A stretch of DNA of 64,000 nucleotides from an uncultured Oscillospiraceae bacterium (GTDB lineage: Bacteria > Bacillota > Clostridia > Oscillospirales > Acutalibacteraceae): contig CABUFC010000004.1 of NCBI GenBank assembly GCA_902490735.1, positions 68,040-132,039 on the forward strand, in the 5' to 3' direction. The notes beneath the pieces are model-generated. The model saw only the letters and a program-made list of their open reading frames with translations, was not told the DNA's origin and did no database searches. Shown piece by piece: positions 9,098 through 17,551 of the stretch; position 1 is the stretch's first letter, and every line of letters starts with the position of its first letter. Made by a program: the position numbers and the translations under genes.

Positions 9098-9558
9098 ATA
9101 GTTCTCCTTTTCCGGACATTTACCATTATAAATGGCAAAATATTCCTTCACAAGTATATTTTTTGACTTTTAAATGTGCAAAGTAACGAAATTTTGTGAA
9201 AAATATCGGCATTTTCATTAGTTACAAACTTGTAATAATTATTAATTGGGGTAAAAATTGTTATTTTTTAACAATTCGGTTGTGCAAGTTAACTAATGTT
9301 TGTCAATTATATCGACATTTTTGGGTGTTTTTTAATGCTTTTTAAGCATTTTTTATTAAAAATCGAGAAAAATAAGGATAAATTTCAATAAATTTCATTC
9401 TAAACCTATATTTTCCTGTAAGTTTATTATACGGAAAAATTTTTAAAAATATTCAAAAATATTACAAGTTGTAATATTTAATGGAAGCACCTTCATATTT
9501 GTTAATGAATGTTGACAAATGTTAATGTTTGTGCTATTATGTTAGCAAAAGAGGTGAT
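9098..9558. promoter_or_regulatory. AT-rich divergent regulatory region
   Basis: This 461-bp interval between the divergent 3D-domain and DeoR genes is very AT-rich and holds no convincing ORF. It contains two related dyads, TTACAAACTTGTAA at 9222-9235 and a 21-bp dyad centred on ACAAGTTGT at 9458-9478, plus repeats of TGTTAATG around the DeoR promoter at 9500-9530. These are candidate operators, possibly for the DeoR protein itself. The binding protein is inferred only from position. Confidence 0.5.
9512..9540 (+). promoter_or_regulatory. Promoter of the deoR-HAD-pfkB operon
   Basis: TTGACA at 9512-9517 and TATTAT at 9535-9540 are separated by 17 bp. The hexamers are interleaved with TGTTAATG-type repeats that could be an autoregulatory operator. 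Confidence 0.75.
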
Positions 9559-10329
9559 ATGGTGTTTATTGAAGAGCGACATGCGGAAATTTTAAACATG
9601 CTGAATAAAAACGGGCGCATAGTTTTAAGCGATATTCAAGAGCGTTTTTCAGTATCTTCAGACTCTGCGCGAAGAGATCTTAGAATTTTAGAAAGCAAGG
9701 GGCTTTTAAAGCGCACGCACGGCGGAGCTATCCCCATTCCGAAGGTGGGCATAAAGCCTACGTACAGCACTGTTCGCGATATTGGTGAAGGCACCAAAGA
9801 AGACCAGGCAATAGCAAGGCGTGCAGTTAAAATGATACGCGATGGCGATACGGTGTTTTTAACCAGCGCAACGCTCGGCTTTTTAATGGCGCAGTACCTA
9901 CCCTCTACTATTAAAATAACGGTGGTTACAAATTCAATTATACTGGCAGACATTTTAAGGGAATATGAGTATATAACTACATATATAGTCGGCGGAAAAA
10001 TGCGAAAAACGGGGGCCGCCGTTGACGACATTGCAATAAGCTTTGTAAAAAATTTGCGGTACGACCTGTATTTTACTACAGGAAGCGGGCTTTCAGCAGA
10101 ATTCGGGCTTTCAAACGGAACGCCGGAGACCGCGGCATTTCAAAAAGCAATTATTGAAAATTCACTAAAAACGGTATGTATAATTAAAAGCGACCGCATC
10201 GGCGTAAACGGATTTATACACTGTGTAAACGCAAGCAAACTTTCATGTGTAATAACAGGCGGCGAAGCAGATGAGGAATGTTTAAACACAATAGCCGAGC
10301 AAGGTCCTGAAATAATAACAGTAACTTAG
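9559..10329 (+). CDS. DeoR family transcriptional regulator
   Basis: Sugar-responsive repressor of 256 residues. The N-terminal helix-turn-helix (residues 4-58) reads ERHAEILNMLNKNGRI through SDSARRDLRILESKGLLKRTHGGA, the classical DeoR signature. The C-terminal sensor domain (about 80-240), which normally binds a phosphorylated sugar, includes VFLTSATLGFLMAQYL and ITVVTNS. The ATG at 9559 follows GAGGTG; a GTG one codon on is also possible. It heads an operon with a HAD phosphatase and a PfkB kinase, so its effector is probably a sugar phosphate handled by them. Confidence 0.9.
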   Translation: MVFIEERHAEILNMLNKNGRIVLSDIQERFSVSSDSARRDLRILESKGLLKRTHGGAIPIPKVGIKPTYSTVRDIGEGTKEDQAIARRAVKMIRDGDTVFLTSATLGFLMAQYLPSTIKITVVTNSIILADILREYEYITTYIVGGKMRKTGAAVDDIAISFVKNLRYDLYFTTGSGLSAEFGLSNGTPETAAFQKAIIENSLKTVCIIKSDRIGVNGFIHCVNASKLSCVITGGEADEECLNTIAEQGPEIITVT

Positions 10330-10339
10330 AGGCGATATT

Positions 10340-11155
10340 ATGCAAAAAATAGAAATTATTAAAGATCCAAGTAAAAATTTTCATTTTACAAACGCACTTT
10401 TCGATTTTGACGGAACAATAAGCCTTATTCGTGAAGGCTGGCAGCAGGTAATGATTCCGTATTTTTGCGAGATTTTAGAGGACACTCCCATAAAAGAGGA
10501 CAAAGCAAAAACCGAAAAAATTGTTACCGAGTTTGTAGACAGACTAACAGGAAAGCAAACCATTTTCCAGTGTATGGCTCTATGTGATGAAGTGGCGCGC
10601 CGCGGCGGAAAACCGGAAACTCCAAAATATTACAAGGACGAATATTTACGCCGCCTTATGGAAAAAATTCACGACCGCAGAGAGGGCCTTCGCGCAGGCA
10701 CAATTAATAAAGATGATTTATGCGTAACCGGCGCAAGAGAGTTTTTAACCCTTTTAAAAAATCGTGGAGTAAAAATGTTTGTTGCAAGCGGTACTGACGA
10801 GCCACAGGTTAAAGAAGAGGTTGAGCTTTTAGGCTTTACCGAGTTTTTTGACGGCGGTATTTACGGCGCTAAAGACGCCGCCGTTGACTGCTCGAAAGAG
10901 CTTGTAATAAAAGAGCTTTTAGAAAGCGATAATTTTAACGGGAACGAGCTTGTGGCTTTTGGCGACGGATATGTGGAAATTGAACTTGCAAACAATGCCG
11001 GCGGTTACGGTGTTGCCGTTGCAACCGACGAAAAGCACCCCGGAAATTTAGACGAGCACAAACGTCAAAAGTTGCTTCGTGCCGGTGCAGGCATGTGCAT
11101 AGCAGATTTTTCCGAACCGGAAAAAATAATCGCCGCTTTTGGCAACGCACTATAG
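10340..11155 (+). CDS. HAD family phosphatase
   Basis: Haloacid-dehalogenase superfamily hydrolase of 271 residues. Motif I is FDFDGTISL near residue 21, motif II is FVASGTDE, and the acidic motif IV is VAFGDGYVEIELA near residue 210. A helical cap domain lies between motifs I and II. It is likely to dephosphorylate a small phosphorylated metabolite, perhaps a sugar phosphate, since it stands 10 bp after the DeoR gene and 8 bp before the sugar kinase. The exact substrate is not readable. Confidence 0.85.
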   Translation: MQKIEIIKDPSKNFHFTNALFDFDGTISLIREGWQQVMIPYFCEILEDTPIKEDKAKTEKIVTEFVDRLTGKQTIFQCMALCDEVARRGGKPETPKYYKDEYLRRLMEKIHDRREGLRAGTINKDDLCVTGAREFLTLLKNRGVKMFVASGTDEPQVKEEVELLGFTEFFDGGIYGAKDAAVDCSKELVIKELLESDNFNGNELVAFGDGYVEIELANNAGGYGVAVATDEKHPGNLDEHKRQKLLRAGAGMCIADFSEPEKIIAAFGNAL

Positions 11156-11163
11156 GTGATAAT

Positions 11164-12171
11164 ATGAAAAGAGAAAGACTTGTTGAAATTTTAAACAAAT
11201 TTCCCGAACTTACAATCACCGTTGTAGGAGATTATTGCCTGGACAAATACCTTTATATCGATTCAGCTCTTGAAGAAATTTCACGAGAGACCAAGCTTCC
11301 CGCGCATCAAATTACATCGCGCAGGCTTTCCTGCGGCGGCGCCGCAAACGTTTGCATGAATTTAAGCAAACTCGGAGTCGGCACTATAAACTGTGTAAGC
11401 CTTATAGGCGACGACGGCGACGGTTTAGAGCTTGAACGCGCATTAAAAAAAGGCCGCTGCAACACAGACGGTCTTGTAAAAAGTAAAACCTATATGACGC
11501 CCGTTTACACAAAACCCATGAAGGACGGCAAGGAACTGTCACGTCTAGATATTAGAAGTCGCGAGGGTGCCGCCGAAGCTGATAGTATAAAGGTTGCCGC
11601 AAACTTTATAAATGCTGCTAAAATTTCAAACGGTATTATAATTACCGACCAGTTCGACCAGCCGAACATGGGCGTTATAAATAAAACGGTAAAAAAGGCT
11701 TTAGAAGAAGCGGCGAAAGATAAAAATCTTTATGTGTTGTGCGATTCCCGCGTAGCGCCGAGAAATTACAACGACGTAATTGTAAAATGCAACGATTTGG
11801 AAATAGTTTCGGCATTCAATAAAAAGCCGCCTACAAAGCCCGACTTTAATCTTATTAAAGAATGCATGCAAAATGTGTTTAATAAAACCGGGCGCCCGGT
11901 TATAGTCTCATGCGGAGCAAGCGGCATTCTTACTTTTGACGGTAAAGAATTCGATCTTTCCCCGGCAGTTCCAACAAACTGCGAAATTGACGTTGTTGGC
12001 GCGGGAGATTCGGTTTCCGCCTCTATGACGGCGGCGCTTTGTGCGAAAGCTACAGCCAAAGAAGCGGCTGAGCTTGCAAATCTCGTGGCAAACATAGTGG
12101 TTTTACAAATAGGAACCACGGGAGCCGCAAGCCCAAAAGAAGTGCTTGAAGTATTTGATAAAATAAATTAA
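11164..12171 (+). CDS. PfkB family sugar kinase, HldE N-domain type
   Basis: Ribokinase-family carbohydrate kinase of 335 residues that resembles the kinase half of HldE/RfaE (heptose-7-phosphate kinase). It shows TVVGDYCLDKYLY at residue 16, LSCGGAANVCMNLSKLG near 57, SLIGDDGDG and the C-terminal anion-hole motif VVGAGDSVSASM, whose aspartate is the catalytic base. There is no attached nucleotidyltransferase domain. The ATG at 11164 lies 8 bp past the HAD stop; RBS is weak (AGGTGAT). The operon context suggests sugar-phosphate catabolism, but an ADP-heptose route cannot be excluded. Confidence 0.82.
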   Translation: MKRERLVEILNKFPELTITVVGDYCLDKYLYIDSALEEISRETKLPAHQITSRRLSCGGAANVCMNLSKLGVGTINCVSLIGDDGDGLELERALKKGRCNTDGLVKSKTYMTPVYTKPMKDGKELSRLDIRSREGAAEADSIKVAANFINAAKISNGIIITDQFDQPNMGVINKTVKKALEEAAKDKNLYVLCDSRVAPRNYNDVIVKCNDLEIVSAFNKKPPTKPDFNLIKECMQNVFNKTGRPVIVSCGASGILTFDGKEFDLSPAVPTNCEIDVVGAGDSVSASMTAALCAKATAKEAAELANLVANIVVLQIGTTGAASPKEVLEVFDKIN

Positions 12172-12194
12172 AAGAGAGCCTTAAGGCTCTCTTT
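12171..12194. terminator. Bidirectional terminator
   Basis: AAAGAGAGCC and GGCTCTCTTT form a 10-bp stem around a TTAA loop, with a T-run on the plus strand. It ends both the DeoR operon and the minus-strand hydrolase genes. Confidence 0.9.
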
Positions 12195-12196
12195 TT

Positions 12197-14824
12197 TTAA
12201 TCTATTTTTTTGGTTGTGTAAACCGTGACGCCAAGCGGCGCTATTACATCGGAAAGCTTATTCTTGCATTTTATAACCTTGTCGGCTTTCGGAAGTCGCG
12301 CCCTGTCGTCCGGGCGGGTGTTTTCCGGATCATAGCAGTAACGGTCAAATGTGAGATTTATGTCTTTTTTAAATTCTACGTCGAATGCAAGCGGCCTTAA
12401 CGAAGTGTTAATTACCGCAACAGTCATATTACCGTCATCATCGCACAGTGCTAAGTAATAAAGCTGTTCGTCGGTTCTAAAATTGCAGTCTAAAATGTGC
12501 GGCATATCCTTGGTGTATTTTGTAAAAATTCCAAGTCCGTAATACTCGGTATGCGGAGTAAAGCTGTTAAGAAGACTCGGCATAGAACCTACCGAGTGGA
12601 AACCGTTGCGCATTTCTACGGTGTTTCCGTGACCGTTTGGCCAAAGCTGATCGGCATACTGCCAGTAGCAAATACCCATACTTTTTGCCTGCATTGTACC
12701 AACGCATCCTGACAACATATGGCATGCAAGATATTTGCGCAAATAAGCAGGATAGCGATAGCTGCCGCCTAAAAATTCATCTGAAAAAACATCGCTTTTA
12801 ACGCCCGCATCGCGAAGATGCCCGGTCATGGTTTTAAAGAAATTATAATAATATTCGTACTCGACTTTATCGGTAACGAGAGAATACATATCCATATAAG
12901 GGTCGAGTCCTCTGCCCGAGTGGTCGGAATAAATATCTATCATTTTAGTGTCCGGCAGGTGTTTTGGAACATAATAAAGCAAAAGGTCTTCTTTATTTTT
13001 AATATTGCAGGGGCTTTGATTGGGGCCTACAATTTTAACCGTATCGCGAAGTCCGTATTTATTTAACATTTCGTTTAAGCCTACAATCATCTGAACGTCT
13101 GCCCACATCCAGTCGCCCTCTTTGGTGCGCATAAAAGCATAGGGCTCTGTAAAGCACAAAACATACTTTACATTGTTAACGCCATGCTCTTTAAAAGCCT
13201 TTAAAGCCTGGCAAACCCATTCGCCATAGCGATGAGAAGCTATTTTTATCCTTTTATGGTATTCGTCGTCGCCTGAATAATCGTAACCGTCGTTTTCGTT
13301 GTAAAAATCCTCGCCCTCGCCGTACAGATACGGATGGTCGCGGTACCAGATATGCTCTTTTTCAATCTGCGCGTAAAAATCAAGAAGCCAACCGGCGGTT
13401 ATCATTACGTCAACGCCGATTTCTTGCATATCAAGGCAGTTTTTATAAAATGCAAGCATTTGAGGCGATTCGAAATTCCAGCCGGAAAACTCCTCGTCTT
13501 CAGGAACCGACCAGGTAGAACGAAACATCGTACGCACAATTTTTATGCCGGTATCTTTTATTCTGCGGTTTTCTTCTTTTATCATAGCGGGAGTGTATTT
13601 TCTGTCCATGTCGTCGTCAAAATAACTCGTCATATGATAAACCGTGGAATTCATAGCACCGATTGTATTGTGATAATACTCTCTATCATTATAAACGGGA
13701 AGCTTTACGTGATTTGTATCACCTGAAAGCTTATAAACTTCGTCGATAATTTCCTTATCTTCAACATTTATTTCGTCAAATATTTTATTGTATGTTGCAG
13801 GAAGCAACAGCTCAATAGGCCTAATTAAAGCTTCGTCGCCAAGCAAAAGCTTTTCTTCTTCGCCTTGTAATACAACATAAGGCCTTATTATAATATCCTT
13901 TTTGTAATTTTCCTTGGAAATATTATAGAACAAAACCTCTTGAAGACCGTCTTTAATTTCAAGAACGACTTTATGCTCGGAATTTACAAGCGGCATGCCG
14001 TTTAATTTTTCGGCATATTCAGCTAAAACGCCATATTCTTTTAATGCATAGCCGTCAAACTCGCTTAAAAGCTTTGCTCTGTCAAGCGTGTAATCCGCCT
14101 CGAAGCCTGTACAGCTAAAAACATTTAAGCTTACCTTTTCTAGTGTTATTCCGGACGGTACTTCAAGCAATGAGTTTTCCGAATTTAAAATGCTTTCTTC
14201 TATAAGACAAATATCGTCTAAGTAAATAGGCGGCGTCTCGAAATGGCTTGCCGAATATTTTATGGCAAGCTTAATTTTTTTGTGTTTTTTGGAATTAAAC
14301 TTTAAATCTACTCTTTGCCATTTGTCGTAAACGGTTTTAATGCCGTTTTGCTCGTAACCGTCAAAATAAACGGTTGTGAACATTCCGCCCTTCCACCATT
14401 CGCCGTTGCAGGCAGTTACTTCGGCTTCGGGGTTGGCTACGCCCACATAATCAAGCTTTGCACATTTTGCGGGGTTTTCATCGCTTTTTATATAGTAGTA
14501 AAACGAAAATACATAGTCGGTTTCGGGTTTTACTTCGGTAACTTTTTGCAAAGCTAAATTCCTAAATTCGCATTCAAGACTGTGTTTGCCGCTATGCGAA
14601 AGCTTATTTGAAACCTTGGCTCTTGCTTTAAAACCGTCGCCGCAGCACCAACCGTCGTTATACCAGTCGTTACACATATAATATATATATCTGTAATCGT
14701 TGACTAAATTTTCAAAACTGCTGTTTTTAATTAAATTATAGGGTTTATAGTCGTGCGGAATGGTAGTTGTCCTGCTTTTTATATCAAGATAAAACGGACT
14801 TTCTTTCATATCCAAAATTTTCAT
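12197..14824 (-). CDS. Large GH-A-like glycoside hydrolase, paralogue 1 (no signal peptide)
   Basis: Predicted retaining glycosidase of 875 residues. About residues 20-210 form a beta-rich carbohydrate-binding-like domain (DYVFSFYYYIKSDE, then FETPPIYLDDICLIEE). Residues 220-360 form a second domain shared with its two neighbours, and about 390-770 form a TIM barrel. Putative acid/base E560 lies in CFTEPYAF and nucleophile E683 in FSDEFLGG, the spacing expected for strands 4 and 7 of clan GH-A. A C-terminal beta domain ends in VTVYTT. No signal peptide is seen. It is 13 bp after paralogue 2 on the same strand. I do not recognise a named GH family. Confidence 0.75.
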   Translation of the reverse strand: MKILDMKESPFYLDIKSRTTTIPHDYKPYNLIKNSSFENLVNDYRYIYYMCNDWYNDGWCCGDGFKARAKVSNKLSHSGKHSLECEFRNLALQKVTEVKPETDYVFSFYYYIKSDENPAKCAKLDYVGVANPEAEVTACNGEWWKGGMFTTVYFDGYEQNGIKTVYDKWQRVDLKFNSKKHKKIKLAIKYSASHFETPPIYLDDICLIEESILNSENSLLEVPSGITLEKVSLNVFSCTGFEADYTLDRAKLLSEFDGYALKEYGVLAEYAEKLNGMPLVNSEHKVVLEIKDGLQEVLFYNISKENYKKDIIIRPYVVLQGEEEKLLLGDEALIRPIELLLPATYNKIFDEINVEDKEIIDEVYKLSGDTNHVKLPVYNDREYYHNTIGAMNSTVYHMTSYFDDDMDRKYTPAMIKEENRRIKDTGIKIVRTMFRSTWSVPEDEEFSGWNFESPQMLAFYKNCLDMQEIGVDVMITAGWLLDFYAQIEKEHIWYRDHPYLYGEGEDFYNENDGYDYSGDDEYHKRIKIASHRYGEWVCQALKAFKEHGVNNVKYVLCFTEPYAFMRTKEGDWMWADVQMIVGLNEMLNKYGLRDTVKIVGPNQSPCNIKNKEDLLLYYVPKHLPDTKMIDIYSDHSGRGLDPYMDMYSLVTDKVEYEYYYNFFKTMTGHLRDAGVKSDVFSDEFLGGSYRYPAYLRKYLACHMLSGCVGTMQAKSMGICYWQYADQLWPNGHGNTVEMRNGFHSVGSMPSLLNSFTPHTEYYGLGIFTKYTKDMPHILDCNFRTDEQLYYLALCDDDGNMTVAVINTSLRPLAFDVEFKKDINLTFDRYCYDPENTRPDDRARLPKADKVIKCKNKLSDVIAPLGVTVYTTKKID

Positions 14825-14837
14825 AATTTCTCTCTCC

Positions 14838-17468
14838 TTATTTATTTACTATTGTTGTATAAACCGTAACGGAACACGGTGGAACAATATCGAATAATGC
14901 GTCTTTTACCTTAAAGGTTTTGTCGATACCGGCGAGCTTCGCCTCTTCTGTCGGCACGGTTGTGCGCGGATCAAACATATGGCGGAAAATTTCGGCGTTT
15001 ACTTCTTTATTAAATTTAACATTAATGGCTTTCGGTTTATTGCCCTCGTTAACAACTGCCGCAGTCATATTGCCGTTATCGTCCGACAAGACCGCATAAA
15101 ACAGATCTTCCCCTACTTTAAAATCGGTTTTTGTTATATTATGTAAATTTTTGGTAAATTTTGTAAATATTCCGTGTGCGTAGTATTCAATGTGCGGAAC
15201 ATAGCTTTTAAGAAGACTTGGAGCGCTGCCAACAAGGTGATATCCGTCGGCGAATTCCTCGTTATTAGAGTGGCACGACGGCCAAAGCTGATCGAACGCC
15301 TCCCAGTAACAAATGCCCATTATTTTATTCTTTAGCCCCGCGATTGCCCCCGCTACCATTTGCGGGCCTAAATGCTTGCGCCATTTGGCGGGGAAATCCA
15401 GTCTGCCGCCGATAAATTCGTCGGAATATATGGTTTTGTTAACACCGTTATATTCTAAAATATTATTTAACTTTTTAAATGCCATATCGTAATAGTTAAA
15501 GGATGTTCCGGGAATTTGATTATCCTCTTCGCTAAGACCTGTCAGTCCCGGGCCGGTGTGATCGGTGTAAATGTCAATCATATCTTTATCCGGCAAATTT
15601 TTAAGGCAATAATCTAATAAAAGTTGATTTTTATTGTCAAGCGTTATCGGGTTTTGGTTTGGCCCCATAATTTTTACCGTATCGCGAAGACCGTGCTCTT
15701 TAAGCTTTTCGTTTAAGCCTATAATCATCTGCACGTAATCAGGCGCCCAGCCGCGTTCGATACTAAATATGTTGGGCTCGGTAAAGCACAAAAGATATTT
15801 AATGTTATTTATTCCGCGCTTTTTAAATTCTTTTAAGGCTCTGCAAACCCATTCGCCGTAGCGAAGCGAAGCTTTTTTTATGCGAACCTGGTGCTTGTTA
15901 AGACCGGTAAAATCTGCGTTTTTGCTTTCGCCGTAAAAGTCCTCGCCCTCACCGCGAAGATAGGGGTGATCGCGGTACCACAAAAAGGGCAACTCATCGT
16001 ACGCATAATAATCGATTATCCAGCCACAGGTAATAATTACGTCAACACCTATACTCTGCATATCAAGCGCCCCTTTATAAAAGGCGTTCATGTTTTCGCT
16101 GTCAAAATTCCAGCCGGAAAACTCTTCGTCTTCAGGAACCGACCACGTAGAGCGAAACATTGCACGAACAGCAGTAAGACCTAAATCCTTAATGCGCCTT
16201 ACCTCTTCGTCGATCATACTTTGCGTATAATTTCTGCCGGCGTCGTCCTTCATGTAGGCTGTTAAGTGATACACGGCGGCATTTAGTGCGCCCATTGTTT
16301 GACCGTAGTACGGCATATCATTATAAACGGGAAGATTTTCGGTTTTTATGTTTTTTAAAAGCTTTAATATTTCGTCTTCTTGTTGCTCGCTTAAAACAAA
16401 GCTTTCGTCCGGGTTTTTATCGTTTATTGCAATCATCAGCAATTCTTTTAAACTGCCCGAATAAGCCGAGGCATAAAGGGTTTTGCCGTTTGAAAGCACA
16501 ACATACGGTCTTACAAGATATTCGCGGCTTATGTTCTCTTTTGAAATATCCTGCAAATCGACTGTGTATGTCTTTTTTGCAGCTTCGTCTTCTTTATATA
16601 AAACAACATCAAAAAAAGCGTTGTTTAAAGTTAGAGGATCGCCGCATAAATCGTCCCTTTTTGCGGCAACTGCACCTATTTTTAAAACTTTTGCGCCCTT
16701 GTTTTCGCTTAAAAGCTTTTCGAAATCAACATTAAATTTAAACCTAATACCAAGACCGTCCTCGTTAATTAGTGACAGCTTTTGTGCGGATATTCCAAGT
16801 GCCGGTTCCAGATTTACTTTACCGCAATTTATCAATTCTTTTTCGTAAAGGCCGATATCGTCGAGGTATATGGGTGCAGTTTGGTCGTTTCCGGAAGAAT
16901 ATTTTATTGCAATTTTAACCTTTTCGTTGTTTTCGGAATTAAAGCAAAAATCTACCCTTTGCCATTTATCGTAAACGGTTGGGGCGTCTAAATTGCCATA
17001 GCCGTCAAAATAATCAAATTTAAATGGTTTTTTCATCCAAAATTCGCCATTGGAAGCAGTAAAGCGCGAACTGTTCGGTGCTGCGCAAACAAAGTCAAGC
17101 TTCGGGTTGTTTTTACCCGTATCGTCGCTTTTTATATAGTAATAAAAAGAGTAAACATATTCGGTGTTAGGCTTTACTTCTGCGGTTTTTCTCAGCAACT
17201 GATTTCTAAAATCGCATAAAAAACTACAGTCTGCCGAATGAAAATGCTCTTTTTGAACCTTAGCATAAACCTTAAATGCTTCGTCACTGTCCCAATCTTC
17301 AGGGTACCATTTATTATACAAATAATAAATGTGTTTGCCCGTCGGAAGCATTTCTGCCGTGCCGTCTTTTACAAGATTGCCGGAATGATCATATGTCGGA
17401 TACAAAACATCCTCTAATGTTACTCCTTTTAGTGAAATCTTTTCTTCTTGCATACTTATTTTTCCCAT
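14838..17468 (-). CDS. Large GH-A-like glycoside hydrolase, paralogue 2 (no signal peptide)
   Basis: Paralogue of the flanking hydrolases, 876 residues, with the same order: carbohydrate-binding-like domain (about 30-210, with YVYSFYYYIKSDD and APIYLDDIGLYEK), a middle beta domain, a TIM barrel and a small C-terminal beta domain. The predicted acid/base is E564 in CFTEPNIF and the nucleophile E684 in YSDEFIGG. SWNFDSENM and WYRDHPYLRGEGEDFYGES are shared almost word for word with paralogue 1. RBS GGGAGGAG precedes the ATG. No signal peptide is present, so the enzyme should act inside the cell or be exported by an unseen route. Confidence 0.75.
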   Translation of the reverse strand: MGKISMQEEKISLKGVTLEDVLYPTYDHSGNLVKDGTAEMLPTGKHIYYLYNKWYPEDWDSDEAFKVYAKVQKEHFHSADCSFLCDFRNQLLRKTAEVKPNTEYVYSFYYYIKSDDTGKNNPKLDFVCAAPNSSRFTASNGEFWMKKPFKFDYFDGYGNLDAPTVYDKWQRVDFCFNSENNEKVKIAIKYSSGNDQTAPIYLDDIGLYEKELINCGKVNLEPALGISAQKLSLINEDGLGIRFKFNVDFEKLLSENKGAKVLKIGAVAAKRDDLCGDPLTLNNAFFDVVLYKEDEAAKKTYTVDLQDISKENISREYLVRPYVVLSNGKTLYASAYSGSLKELLMIAINDKNPDESFVLSEQQEDEILKLLKNIKTENLPVYNDMPYYGQTMGALNAAVYHLTAYMKDDAGRNYTQSMIDEEVRRIKDLGLTAVRAMFRSTWSVPEDEEFSGWNFDSENMNAFYKGALDMQSIGVDVIITCGWIIDYYAYDELPFLWYRDHPYLRGEGEDFYGESKNADFTGLNKHQVRIKKASLRYGEWVCRALKEFKKRGINNIKYLLCFTEPNIFSIERGWAPDYVQMIIGLNEKLKEHGLRDTVKIMGPNQNPITLDNKNQLLLDYCLKNLPDKDMIDIYTDHTGPGLTGLSEEDNQIPGTSFNYYDMAFKKLNNILEYNGVNKTIYSDEFIGGRLDFPAKWRKHLGPQMVAGAIAGLKNKIMGICYWEAFDQLWPSCHSNNEEFADGYHLVGSAPSLLKSYVPHIEYYAHGIFTKFTKNLHNITKTDFKVGEDLFYAVLSDDNGNMTAAVVNEGNKPKAINVKFNKEVNAEIFRHMFDPRTTVPTEEAKLAGIDKTFKVKDALFDIVPPCSVTVYTTIVNK

Positions 17469-17507
17469 TTTGACTCCTCCCGAAAAGTCAAATTAAATAA
17501 ATATAAA

Positions 17508-17545
17508 AGCCACCTAAAGACCCTAAAAAGAGTCTGTAGGTGGTT
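17508..17545 (-). terminator. Hairpin after the secreted hydrolase
   Basis: Arms at 17508-17520 and 17531-17545 (AACCACCTA pairing with TAGGTGGCT, then a second short helix) form an imperfect hairpin just past the stop at 17552. The T-run is poor, so partial read-through into paralogue 2 is likely. Confidence 0.6.
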
Positions 17546-17551
17546 ATATAA

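Noticed and set aside
9152..9511. Replication origin with DnaA boxes in the AT-rich region
   Set aside because: No exact TTATCCACA-type boxes were seen and neither dnaA nor dnaN is nearby.
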